From positions 434,001 through 498,000 of the forward strand of contig NZ_BQID01000003.1 in assembly GCF_021602345.1 (NCBI RefSeq): 64,000 nucleotides of DNA, read 5' to 3'. This stretch comes from Pseudomonas pharyngis (GTDB lineage Bacteria > Pseudomonadota > Gammaproteobacteria > Pseudomonadales > Pseudomonadaceae). Below the pieces are notes generated by a model that did not search any database, was not told the origin of the DNA, and worked only from the letters and a program-made list of their open reading frames with translations. Shown here piece after piece: positions 1 through 6,237 of the stretch (the stretch's first letter is position 1; every line of letters starts with the position of its first letter). Both the position numbers and the translations under genes were made by a program.

Positions 1-16
1 TGTGTTACCGGATCAA

Positions 17-727
17 TCAGTGCCCAGCGCTTTGCCCACCATCCACATGCAGAATCTCGCCGGTCACAAAATTCGCGTTATCGAGATACACCACCGCCTG
101 CGCAATGTCGTCGATCTCGCCCATGTGTCCAACCGGATGCAGCGCGCCCAGTGCCGCGTGGGTTTCCTCGCCGTGCATCGGTGTCTTGATGATGCCCGGC
201 GATACCGCGTTCACCCGGATTCCGCGTTTGGCGTATTCGATGGCCAGGGATTTGGTCGCGGCGTTGAGGCCGCCCTTGGTCAGCGACGCGAGGACCGAGG
301 GTACGCCGTCGATGGCGTGGTCGACCAGGCTGGTGGTGATGTTGACCACGTGGCCCTTGCCCTGTTTTTCCATCTCGGCGATGGCCAGTTGGGTGATGTA
401 GAAGAAGCCATTGAGGTTGACCGACAGCACTGCGGCGTAGTCTTCCGGGGTGTAGGCGGTGAAAGGTTTGGCGACGAAGATGCCGGCGTTGTTGACCAGG
501 GTGTCGATACGGCCGAAGCGCGCCACGCCTTCGCTGATTACGCGCTGTGCGGTGGCCGGGTCGCCGATGTCGCCGGCGATGGTCAGGATTTGCGGGTCGT
601 TCGACGGTTTGATCGAGCGCGAGGTGGCGACGATGTTGTAGCCCAGTTCGCGGAAGGCCTTGACCATGCCTTCGCCCAGACCTTGGGAAGCACCGGTGAT
701 AACGACAGTTTTTTTCGAATTGCTCAT
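17..727 (-). CDS. SDR-family oxidoreductase-like protein lacking the catalytic Tyr
   Basis: Short-chain dehydrogenase/reductase fold of 236 aa, predicted cytosolic and NAD(P)-binding. The cofactor motif TGASQGLG lies at residues 11-18 and NNAG at 79-82; the C-terminal PGIIKTPM segment is typical of classical SDRs. The active-site Lys is present (K151 in LTKGG), but the position four residues before it, normally Tyr, is Ala147. Ordinary hydride transfer by the Ser-Tyr-Lys triad is therefore doubtful. I chose the ATG at 727 because GAGGA sits 8 nt upstream; a frame with an earlier start at 745 has no such site. It is last in a minus-strand unit, 33 nt after the FrnE-like gene. The substrate is unknown. 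Confidence 0.85.
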   Translation of the reverse strand: MSNSKKTVVITGASQGLGEGMVKAFRELGYNIVATSRSIKPSNDPQILTIAGDIGDPATAQRVISEGVARFGRIDTLVNNAGIFVAKPFTAYTPEDYAAVLSVNLNGFFYITQLAIAEMEKQGKGHVVNITTSLVDHAIDGVPSVLASLTKGGLNAATKSLAIEYAKRGIRVNAVSPGIIKTPMHGEETHAALGALHPVGHMGEIDDIAQAVVYLDNANFVTGEILHVDGGQSAGH

Positions 728-760
728 GATGAAATCCTCAATCAATAAGTAGGTGTTGAA

Positions 761-1405
761 TCAGGCCGCAGCCAGTTTTTTCAGCATTTGTTCGTAGTAC
801 TCGACCGATTGCGAACCGGAGACGAGGTGCTTGCCGTTCAGGATCAGCGCGGGCACCGAGTGGATCCCGTGCTGCCGGTAGAACGCCTGCAGTTGCCGCA
901 CTTCGCTGGCGAATTCATCGTTGGCCAGCACCTTGCGGGCCCTCGCCGCATCCAGTCCCGCTTCGGTCGCCAGACGGATTAGCGTCGGGTGATCGTTGGG
1001 GTTGTCGCCGTCGCGGAAGTAAGCGCGCAGCAGGATCTTTTTCAGTGCGACTTGCCGCCCTTCCTGCGCCGCCCACATCAGCAATCGATGAGCGTCGAAG
1101 GTGTTGTGAAAGTGCGTGCGTTTCTCCAGGTCGAACTCGAAACCGATGGCTTTGCCGCGTTCGATCTGCATCTTCTTGCCGGCGGCGACGTCTTCGGCGG
1201 TGCGGCCGTATTTGCGCATCAGGTGCTGCACGGCCGGTTCGCCTTCGGCGGGCATGTCCGGGTTGAGTTCGAAGGGCTTGTAGGTCAGCTCCACCGAAAT
1301 CTCGCCGACCAGGTTGCCGATCGCCTGCTCCAGCGCTGTTGCCCCGAGTGCGCACCAGGGGCACACCACGTCGGAAACGAAATCGATGGTTACGGTCGGG
1401 GTCAT
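761..1405 (-). CDS. FrnE-like DsbA-family oxidoreductase
   Basis: Thioredoxin-fold protein of the DsbA/FrnE family, 214 aa, with no signal peptide, so likely cytosolic. The redox motif CPWC is at residues 15-18 and the cis-proline loop appears as SVPAL near residue 187. The helical insertion between them has the length expected for FrnE (polyketide-type isomerase or disulfide oxidoreductase). Its ATG overlaps the stop of the upstream tautomerase gene in an ATGA junction, so the two are translationally coupled. The SDR gene follows. The grouping with SDR and tautomerase suggests handling of an electrophilic or quinone-like small molecule, which is inference only. Confidence 0.88.
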   Translation of the reverse strand: MTPTVTIDFVSDVVCPWCALGATALEQAIGNLVGEISVELTYKPFELNPDMPAEGEPAVQHLMRKYGRTAEDVAAGKKMQIERGKAIGFEFDLEKRTHFHNTFDAHRLLMWAAQEGRQVALKKILLRAYFRDGDNPNDHPTLIRLATEAGLDAARARKVLANDEFASEVRQLQAFYRQHGIHSVPALILNGKHLVSGSQSVEYYEQMLKKLAAA

Positions 1406-1620
1406 GACTGCCCCCGTTCCGCCAGTTGTCGGCGGTATTCGGTGGTGGTGATGCCGGCGTAGCCCCAGTTATCGGTGTCGACTTCTTCGATCACGATGTG
1501 GGTCAGGTCCGGACGTTTGTTGAGGACGCGCTCCAGGGTTTCGGTGATTTCGGCGATCACCTGAGCTTTCTGCTCACGGGTAACGCCGTCGCGGGTGATG
1601 CGTACGCTGACAAATGGCAT
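1402..1620 (-). CDS. 4-oxalocrotonate tautomerase family protein
   Basis: Small protein of 72 aa. It starts Met-Pro, so the N-terminal proline needed for tautomerase/MIF-fold catalysis would be exposed after Met removal. The residues VIEEVDTDNWGY in the second half fit the family pattern of a short beta-alpha-beta unit that assembles as a hexamer. It is first in the tautomerase-frnE-SDR unit and overlaps the next gene by four bases. The substrate is not inferable. Confidence 0.85.
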   Translation of the reverse strand: MPFVSVRITRDGVTREQKAQVIAEITETLERVLNKRPDLTHIVIEEVDTDNWGYAGITTTEYRRQLAERGQS

Positions 1621-1785
1621 GACGACTACTCCAGTGACCTGCCCTCGGGATGATGGTCAGGTGTTGGAGCTCAATTTAAGCGTGTGCCGGGAGGGGAAAA
1701 AGTAGGGGTGGGGTACTTCATTTGTGAGGTGGTGTAATGAATTGATACACCTACGTCGCTACCACTTACCGCTTGAAGTCTTAGG

Positions 1786-1985
1786 TTGACACATCAAATT
1801 CAGTGGCCGAGAATCGGCCCCAAGAGCGCGAAACCGACTGCCATCAGGTGGCGATAGTCGGCGTTAGGAACCCCGTTGATGACCTGATAATCAGCGTTCG
1901 GGTGAGACCTCTTCTCCCCTGCTTGAGGGAGCACAATATCAAGCAACTTTTTCGTGAAGGGCAGCCTGTTAAGGCTGCCCTTTTT
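1786..1985 (+). ncRNA. structured intergenic segment ending in a terminator; possible small RNA
   Basis: This lies in the 350-base gap between the tautomerase gene and the PBECR2-like gene. It starts with TTGACA (1786-1791). A perfect hairpin GGCCGA-gaa-TCGGCC follows at 1805-1819, then an imperfect hairpin at 1835-1860 (CGACTGCCA/TGGCGATAGTCG). It ends with GGGCAGCC-TGTTAA-GGCTGCCC followed by five T at 1959-1985, a good intrinsic terminator for plus-strand transcription. The -10 box is not convincing. It could equally be a decayed repeat or mobile remnant. The rest of the gap (1621-1785) shows nothing I recognise. Confidence 0.25.
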
Positions 1986-2502
1986 GTTTGGGCCATCGGT
2001 AACGTTGAAACAGCAGCTCTCCATGCCGATGCTTGTTCAGTCCCTTTTTGTCACAGTTCATGAAGTTCCAAAGTACGTTGCCGTGATCGATATGGATCAC
2101 GACCAGCATCTGGTATTTCGTGTTGTAGACACCGATGTATGTCAGTCGGAAAGAGTCGTCATCGTAGGAAATCTTCCAGATCTCTAACGGCTTTTTCAGG
2201 GTGTCTTGCGCGAAGTCCGTGAAGCGCTCTCGAGCATTCGGGCGTTTTTCCACAATGTGCAACAAGTGCTCGCGCCTCACCAGAACTGGGCAAATGGGTG
2301 TCTCAATCACTGTTGAATTGAGGCCGTCATAAAGCCCGAAGCCTTTGGCAACTTGCGCCCATGCAGCCTCCAGACTCTCGGCACCCGGACATTCTCTGAT
2401 CGCAGAAGTCAGCAACTCGGGATCAATGTCCCGAATGTCCGGTAAACCAAGATCCTTCCAGTTCTTTTGTTCAGGTAACGCCCTGCTCCCAGGCACACTC
2501 AT
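1969..2502 (-). CDS. orphan PBECR2-type nuclease domain protein (probable remnant)
   Basis: 177 aa. The C-terminal ~75 residues match the pattern of the PBECR2 barnase-EndoU-ColicinE5/RelE-like nuclease fold: ERFTDF...PLEIWKI, LTYIGVY, LVVIHID, VLWNF, then LNKHRHGELLF. In known proteins this module ends Mu F-like phage head proteins and some polymorphic toxins, and the preceding NWKDLGLPDIRD linker resembles those. I chose ATG 2502 for its GAGAGG six bases upstream. The same reading frame stays protein-like without a start back to a stop near 2604, which suggests a lost N-terminal portion. The stop codon lies in the loop of a terminator hairpin that reads the other way. No immunity gene is recognisable beside it. 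Confidence 0.5.
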   Translation of the reverse strand: MSVPGSRALPEQKNWKDLGLPDIRDIDPELLTSAIRECPGAESLEAAWAQVAKGFGLYDGLNSTVIETPICPVLVRREHLLHIVEKRPNARERFTDFAQDTLKKPLEIWKISYDDDSFRLTYIGVYNTKYQMLVVIHIDHGNVLWNFMNCDKKGLNKHRHGELLFQRYRWPKQKGQP

Positions 2503-2722
2503 TGGCATCCTCTCGCTAGCTTCGCGGATGCCGGCATTGCCTGGATATCCAATGGCCTCGGACTGAAAATGTCCCGAAATTAACTGCCTGATATTTCAGC
2601 CACTTGTGCTGCGGTAATAAATCAGCCCGTTCTTGTCTTTCAATAGGAGGCTTCCGGCATCAACGCTGAACAGCGCGAGATGGCTGTACGAAATTGTCCC
2701 AGCCGCTGTAACCCCACTGCAC
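2503..2722 (-). pseudogene. decayed upstream part of the PBECR2 reading frame
   Basis: Read on the minus strand in the same frame as the PBECR2 gene, this stretch encodes a plausible peptide (…LALFSVDAGSLLLKDKNG…) up to one TGA near 2604. It then continues as …SEAIGYPGNAG… into the first Met of the downstream gene. One in-frame stop separating two protein-like stretches is what a nonsense-interrupted larger gene would look like. The stretch is short, and chance open reading is common at this base composition, so this is a weak call. Confidence 0.25.
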
Positions 2723-2762
2723 AAAAAAAGTGCACGACTCCTTCGATTCGGGCACTTTTTTT
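2723..2762. terminator. bidirectional stem-loop with A/T tails
   Basis: AAAAAAAGTGC at 2723-2733 is exactly complementary to GCACTTTTTTT at 2752-2762 across an 18-nt loop. Read on either strand it gives a stem followed by seven T, as in an intrinsic terminator. It sits between the remnant nuclease gene and the LysR gene. No intact gene now ends here, so it may belong to lost DNA. Confidence 0.45.
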
Positions 2763-2949
2763 GACCCCAATCACCCCCACGTCACCAAAAAACCCGATCC
2801 TGTGTCAGCCTCCAGCCATCGGCAGGGACATCAATTCGCTACTAATTGCGCGACAACTATGCTCAGGTACAGGAATATAGCCGGCAAATGGCGCCGTTCA
2901 GGCCGTCACGTACACAACAATACCCAGCCCACTTCAGAGGGCATTACCC

Positions 2950-3876
2950 ATGGATAGCAGAACCTTACGCAACCTCATGCGCATCGTGCAGACCGGCTCG
3001 TTGTCGGCCGCAGCCGAGCATTCGTGCCTGACCGTGCAGGCCCTGGCCGCACAGTTGAACAAGGTCGAAGAGCAGTTCGGTTTCCGCTTGTTTAGACGAT
3101 CCAACAAGGGGCTGACGCTGACGCCGCAAGGCACCGAGCTGACGCCCTATATGGACAGAGTGCTGATCGCCACGCGGCAGATGGAAGCGAAAGTCGAAGC
3201 GTTGAAGGTGCCGGGACAGCGCACGTTGAAAGTGGCGTTGAACACCACGCTGGACCCGGATTTCAACCGGCGACTGATCGGGCGCCTGATCGAGGTGTTT
3301 CCTGATTACCAGATGGAATTCAGCTACGCCGAGTCGATGGAAAACCTCAGCAAGCTGAAGAACGAGGACTTTGACCTTGCGGTGCTGATCGGTCCGCAGC
3401 GTCCGGGTCTGCCGAGCATTGTCCTGCCTGAAGTACAGGTGCAGGTGGTCGGCGCGCACTGTGGTCAGGAGAACGATCCGCTGACCTTGCTTGGCAACAA
3501 GTTTCAGGTGCGTCCCGCAGAAGATTGTCCGTATTCCCACAGCTTTTTGCGTTTTCTCGACGCCGGGCTGGGCAATCACGAGAACAGCCAGCGCACGATT
3601 TATTCCTGCAGCGAAACGCTGACCCTGTCGCTCATCACCCAAATGGATGCGGTCGGCATGGTCTCCCGCGAGGCCGCGCAGAAGAACGGCCTGACGATTT
3701 TCCCCGGGTTCGAGGATTTCCTCGAAGTGCGCCTGGCGGTGAACAACCCGGATCTGTCCGGCCAGGCGTTGAACGACGTGGTCGATCTGCCGCTACATGA
3801 ACGAGCCGAGCGCAATGTACGCAGCCGTCCCAACCGCCACACTGAGAAAGAGGTTTTTGCTGAAATACGCACATAA
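2950..3876 (+). CDS. LysR-family transcriptional regulator
   Basis: 308 aa. The N-terminal winged helix-turn-helix (SLSAAAEHSCLTVQALAAQL, residues ~17-36) continues as FGFRLFRRSNKGLTLTPQG, the usual LysR linker entry. A substrate-binding effector domain fills residues ~90-290. It converges on azlD and the two genes overlap by 84 bases at their 3' ends. The last ~28 residues are Arg-rich, unlike a LysR end, and come only from the overlap. The target is probably the neighbouring azlDC-GNAT-dioxygenase unit, although convergent regulators are less certain than divergent ones. The effector is unknown. Confidence 0.88.
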   Translation: MDSRTLRNLMRIVQTGSLSAAAEHSCLTVQALAAQLNKVEEQFGFRLFRRSNKGLTLTPQGTELTPYMDRVLIATRQMEAKVEALKVPGQRTLKVALNTTLDPDFNRRLIGRLIEVFPDYQMEFSYAESMENLSKLKNEDFDLAVLIGPQRPGLPSIVLPEVQVQVVGAHCGQENDPLTLLGNKFQVRPAEDCPYSHSFLRFLDAGLGNHENSQRTIYSCSETLTLSLITQMDAVGMVSREAAQKNGLTIFPGFEDFLEVRLAVNNPDLSGQALNDVVDLPLHERAERNVRSRPNRHTEKEVFAEIRT

Positions 3877-4110
3877 CAGCGTCGGAATCGCTGCATAGAA
3901 TTCCGGGCGATCGAGCTGTATGTGCTGATCCTTGATCAACAAGGGTGTCAGGCTGATCGCAGCGACGATCGCCACCGGCAGGTACTCCAGCGCGCGGGCG
4001 ACGAAGGGCGGCCAGTGCTCGGTGTTGACCTGCAGCGGCAAGGCCCGTGGCAGGAAGGTCACGGCCATCATCAGCGCGACCACCAGGATCAGGAACGTTT
4101 GGTCAGGCAT
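3793..4110 (-). CDS. azlD: AzlD-family branched-chain amino acid export subunit
   Basis: 105 aa, almost entirely hydrophobic, with about four membrane helices. The FLPRALPL motif near residue 20 is characteristic of AzlD/YgaH. It partners the larger AzlC subunit to export branched-chain amino acids through the inner membrane. Its start overlaps the 3' end of azlC by 22 bases, so the two are co-translated. Confidence 0.88.
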   Translation of the reverse strand: MPDQTFLILVVALMMAVTFLPRALPLQVNTEHWPPFVARALEYLPVAIVAAISLTPLLIKDQHIQLDRPEFYAAIPTLLCAYFSKNLFLSVAVGTAAYIALGSFM

Positions 4111-4805
4111 ACACCCACTCCGCAGCCCACAAACGTGGCGATGAAAACGTTGAATGGCGAGCTGCCCACCAGGCTCAGTGCGCCCATGCAGACGACTGCA
4201 GCCATAGCGGCGATGAATTTATTGCGGGTGTTGCAGAGCGAGACCAGCACGTAGAGCATCATCGCGGTCAGCGCGTAATCGAGCTGGTATTTGATCAAGT
4301 GCGACGCGTACTGCGCACACAGGGCGCCGAGCAATCCGCCGATCACCCAGGAGGTGTGGCAGAACAGGTTGAAGCCGATCAGATAGCGAACGTTCACCGG
4401 TGCCCCGGTGCCCAGTTTGACGCTGTGAAAGGCGAACGACTCATCGGTCAGCCCGCCGGCATAGCACCAGCGCTCCATGCGGCTCAGGCCCAGCGCCCGC
4501 AGGGCCTTCGCCATGTAGACCGACATCAACATGTGCCGCGCGTTGATCAGAAACGTGGTCAGCACGATGGTGGTCAGTGACGCACCGCTGCTGATCAGCG
4601 CCAGCGCCGCAAACTGCGAAGCCCCGGCATACACGAACAGACACATGGCCACCGGCAGCCACAGTGGCAGCCCGGCATTGACCGCCATCAGCCCGAACAC
4701 GAACGACACGGTGAAGTAACCAGCGACCACCGGGCTGGCTTCGGCAAAGGTGCGCGATGGCTGACGGTCGACCATCAGCGGCGCACTGCCGGATGTTTCA
4801 TTCAT
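4089..4805 (-). CDS. azlC: AzlC-family branched-chain amino acid permease (exporter) subunit
   Basis: 238 aa with several membrane helices. The family signature runs through GASQFAALALISSGASL and LINARHMLMS (residues ~60-95). With AzlD it forms the YgaZH/AzlCD-type exporter of valine, isoleucine, leucine and related amino acids. The ATG at 4805 overlaps the stop of the upstream acetyltransferase gene by four bases. Its position after a dioxygenase and an N-acetyltransferase suggests the cargo could be a modified amino acid (inference). Confidence 0.9.
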   Translation of the reverse strand: MNETSGSAPLMVDRQPSRTFAEASPVVAGYFTVSFVFGLMAVNAGLPLWLPVAMCLFVYAGASQFAALALISSGASLTTIVLTTFLINARHMLMSVYMAKALRALGLSRMERWCYAGGLTDESFAFHSVKLGTGAPVNVRYLIGFNLFCHTSWVIGGLLGALCAQYASHLIKYQLDYALTAMMLYVLVSLCNTRNKFIAAMAAVVCMGALSLVGSSPFNVFIATFVGCGVGVCLTKRS

Positions 4806-5269
4806 AGATCCCTCTCAAATGTCCGCTCGCCGTGAGGTTCGCAAAAACCCTGGGCCGTCCAGAAACGCTTGCCCGCGAGGTTAGCATCATCGACGAACAG
4901 GAACATCCGCAGCACCCCGACCCGTTTCATGTCGGCCGACGCCGCTTCCACCAGCCGCTGGCCCACGCCCTGGCTGCGATAGCGCAGGCTGACCGCCAGA
5001 TGGTTGATCGTGCCACGGCTGCCGAGCATGCCGCCCAGCACCGCGCCGACGATCTCGCCTTCGACGTCGAAGGCGAGATAGGCCGTGGTGGTTTTCTGGA
5101 TCAACACGCCGCGCAGGCATTTGGCGTCCTGCCATTCACAGAACGACACTTCGTCGAACTGGCGGAAGAAACGCTCCATGCGCTGCGCGTCCTTGGCCGT
5201 CGCGCGCCGCAGCACCACCGGCGTCGAGCATTCGACGCCGTCGATTGGGGTGATCTGATTAGCGAACAA
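4802..5269 (-). CDS. GNAT-family N-acetyltransferase
   Basis: 155 aa with a single GNAT domain. The acetyl-CoA pyrophosphate loop reads RYRSQGVGQRLVEAA (R/Q-x-x-G-x-G/A type) at residues ~95-109, preceded by the LAVSLRYR strand. The C-terminal FWTAQGF is a common GNAT ending. Its start lies inside the 3' end of the dioxygenase gene (11-base overlap) and its stop overlaps azlC, so it belongs to the same transcript. The substrate may be the hydroxylated amino acid made upstream or the free amino acid; this is not shown by sequence. Confidence 0.87.
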   Translation of the reverse strand: MFANQITPIDGVECSTPVVLRRATAKDAQRMERFFRQFDEVSFCEWQDAKCLRGVLIQKTTTAYLAFDVEGEIVGAVLGGMLGSRGTINHLAVSLRYRSQGVGQRLVEAASADMKRVGVLRMFLFVDDANLAGKRFWTAQGFCEPHGERTFERDL

Positions 5270-6005
5270 TGTCGAAAGCGGTCCCGGGCCGCGAGAAGGA
5301 AATAGCCAGGATCTGCCGGTACGCCATGGCGTGGGAGTGAGTGTTGCGTGCCGGTGTCACGTAGTGGCGCATGTCACGGTCGAGGAAGTAGGTGGTGTCG
5401 AGGATTTCCTGGTAAGTGGTCGACGCCAGTTGCTGCTCGTGGATGTCGTACAGGCGGCTTTCGGCGCCCTCGACATTGTTGCGCCCCCAGAAGTGCACGC
5501 CGCTGAACGGGTAACCGTCGCAGTGAATCCCTTCCGGAGTGATTTCCAGTTGTTTGCCGGGCTTGATCTCGATGCGGATCTGATGGATCTGGCACTGCCA
5601 GATTTCATCGTGCAGCTCTTCCGGCAACACGCTTTTGTACACTTCGAAATCGGTGTCGATCAGGCTGCGCATCACCGGCGAGCTGATGACTTCGTCCGAG
5701 AAGTCCTGGAAGTGCCGCACCACGCCGCCCACATAGCTGTTGTTGGCCTTGGACTGCACGTACGCGCGATGTTCCAGTTGCTTCAGTTCGCGAGTCTTGG
5801 GGTTGTACTCAAAGTCGCTGTAACGACGGTAACGCATGCCGGCTTCGGCCTGACCGTAGTAACTGTCAGGCTCCATGTTTTCCCAACTTTTGGTCAGTCT
5901 GACGAAGTCGGCGAAATGACCGTAGAGATTGAAGTCAGCACCCTGCACATTGGCGTACTTGTCGCGCCGTAGCGATTCGCCCACTTCTCTGGTTAAAACG
6001 ATCAT
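5259..6005 (-). CDS. 2-oxoglutarate/Fe(II) dioxygenase of the free amino acid hydroxylase family
   Basis: 248 aa, matching the 2OG-Fe dioxygenase family that includes L-isoleucine 4-hydroxylase (IDO) and related free-amino-acid hydroxylases. The likely metal ligands are H161 and D163 (IHCDGYPFSG) and H214 (MRHYVTPARN). The conserved VHFWGRNNVEGAESRLYD segment follows the first two. The reaction would be hydroxylation of a free amino acid with loss of CO2 from 2-oxoglutarate. I chose ATG 6005, with GGAG 9 nt upstream, over a TTG at 6011. It is first in a unit with GNAT and azlCD. Its ribosome binding site is one arm of an inverted repeat. Confidence 0.82.
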   Translation of the reverse strand: MIVLTREVGESLRRDKYANVQGADFNLYGHFADFVRLTKSWENMEPDSYYGQAEAGMRYRRYSDFEYNPKTRELKQLEHRAYVQSKANNSYVGGVVRHFQDFSDEVISSPVMRSLIDTDFEVYKSVLPEELHDEIWQCQIHQIRIEIKPGKQLEITPEGIHCDGYPFSGVHFWGRNNVEGAESRLYDIHEQQLASTTYQEILDTTYFLDRDMRHYVTPARNTHSHAMAYRQILAISFSRPGTAFDIVR

Positions 6006-6008
6006 TAC

Positions 6009-6057
6009 CAAATTCTCCGCTGCATTGAGCGGCCTAATCTATTAGGTGGAGAATTTG
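6009..6057 (-). promoter_or_regulatory. nested inverted repeat covering the dioxygenase ribosome binding site
   Basis: CAAATTCTCC (6009-6018) and GGAGAATTTG (6048-6057) are perfect complements. Between them lies a second palindrome CCTAAT-CT-ATTAGG (6033-6046). Read on the minus strand, the inner arm GGAGAATTTG contains the Shine-Dalgarno of the dioxygenase and the outer arm would pair with it. This could be a translational switch in the leader, or a DNA operator overlapping the start. Confidence 0.5.
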
Positions 6058-6182
6058 CGTCCATGAGAAAGAATTTCAGGCATTTAAAGCCCTGTTTGAA
6101 ACGCGATTTGAAACGGCTTGAAAGTGCATTTCAAATGACAAAAACACGGGTTTTTATGCTGTTTTTTCAAAAAGCGTCAAAA

Positions 6183-6209
6183 AAAAACCCCGAACCAGTC
6201 GGGGTTTTT
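6183..6209 (-). terminator. intrinsic terminator of the OprD-type porin gene
   Basis: AAAAACCCCG-AACCAGT-CGGGGTTTTT lies 30 bases past the porin stop codon. On the minus strand it forms a GC stem followed by a T run. Confidence 0.8.
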
Positions 6210-6237
6210 CTGTCGCGTTTTGCGGGTCAACCGATCA

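Noticed and set aside
1800-2063. Open frames on both strands in the gap beside the PBECR2 gene
   Set aside because: Both cross the hairpins and the terminator and overlap each other; no convincing start or family pattern.
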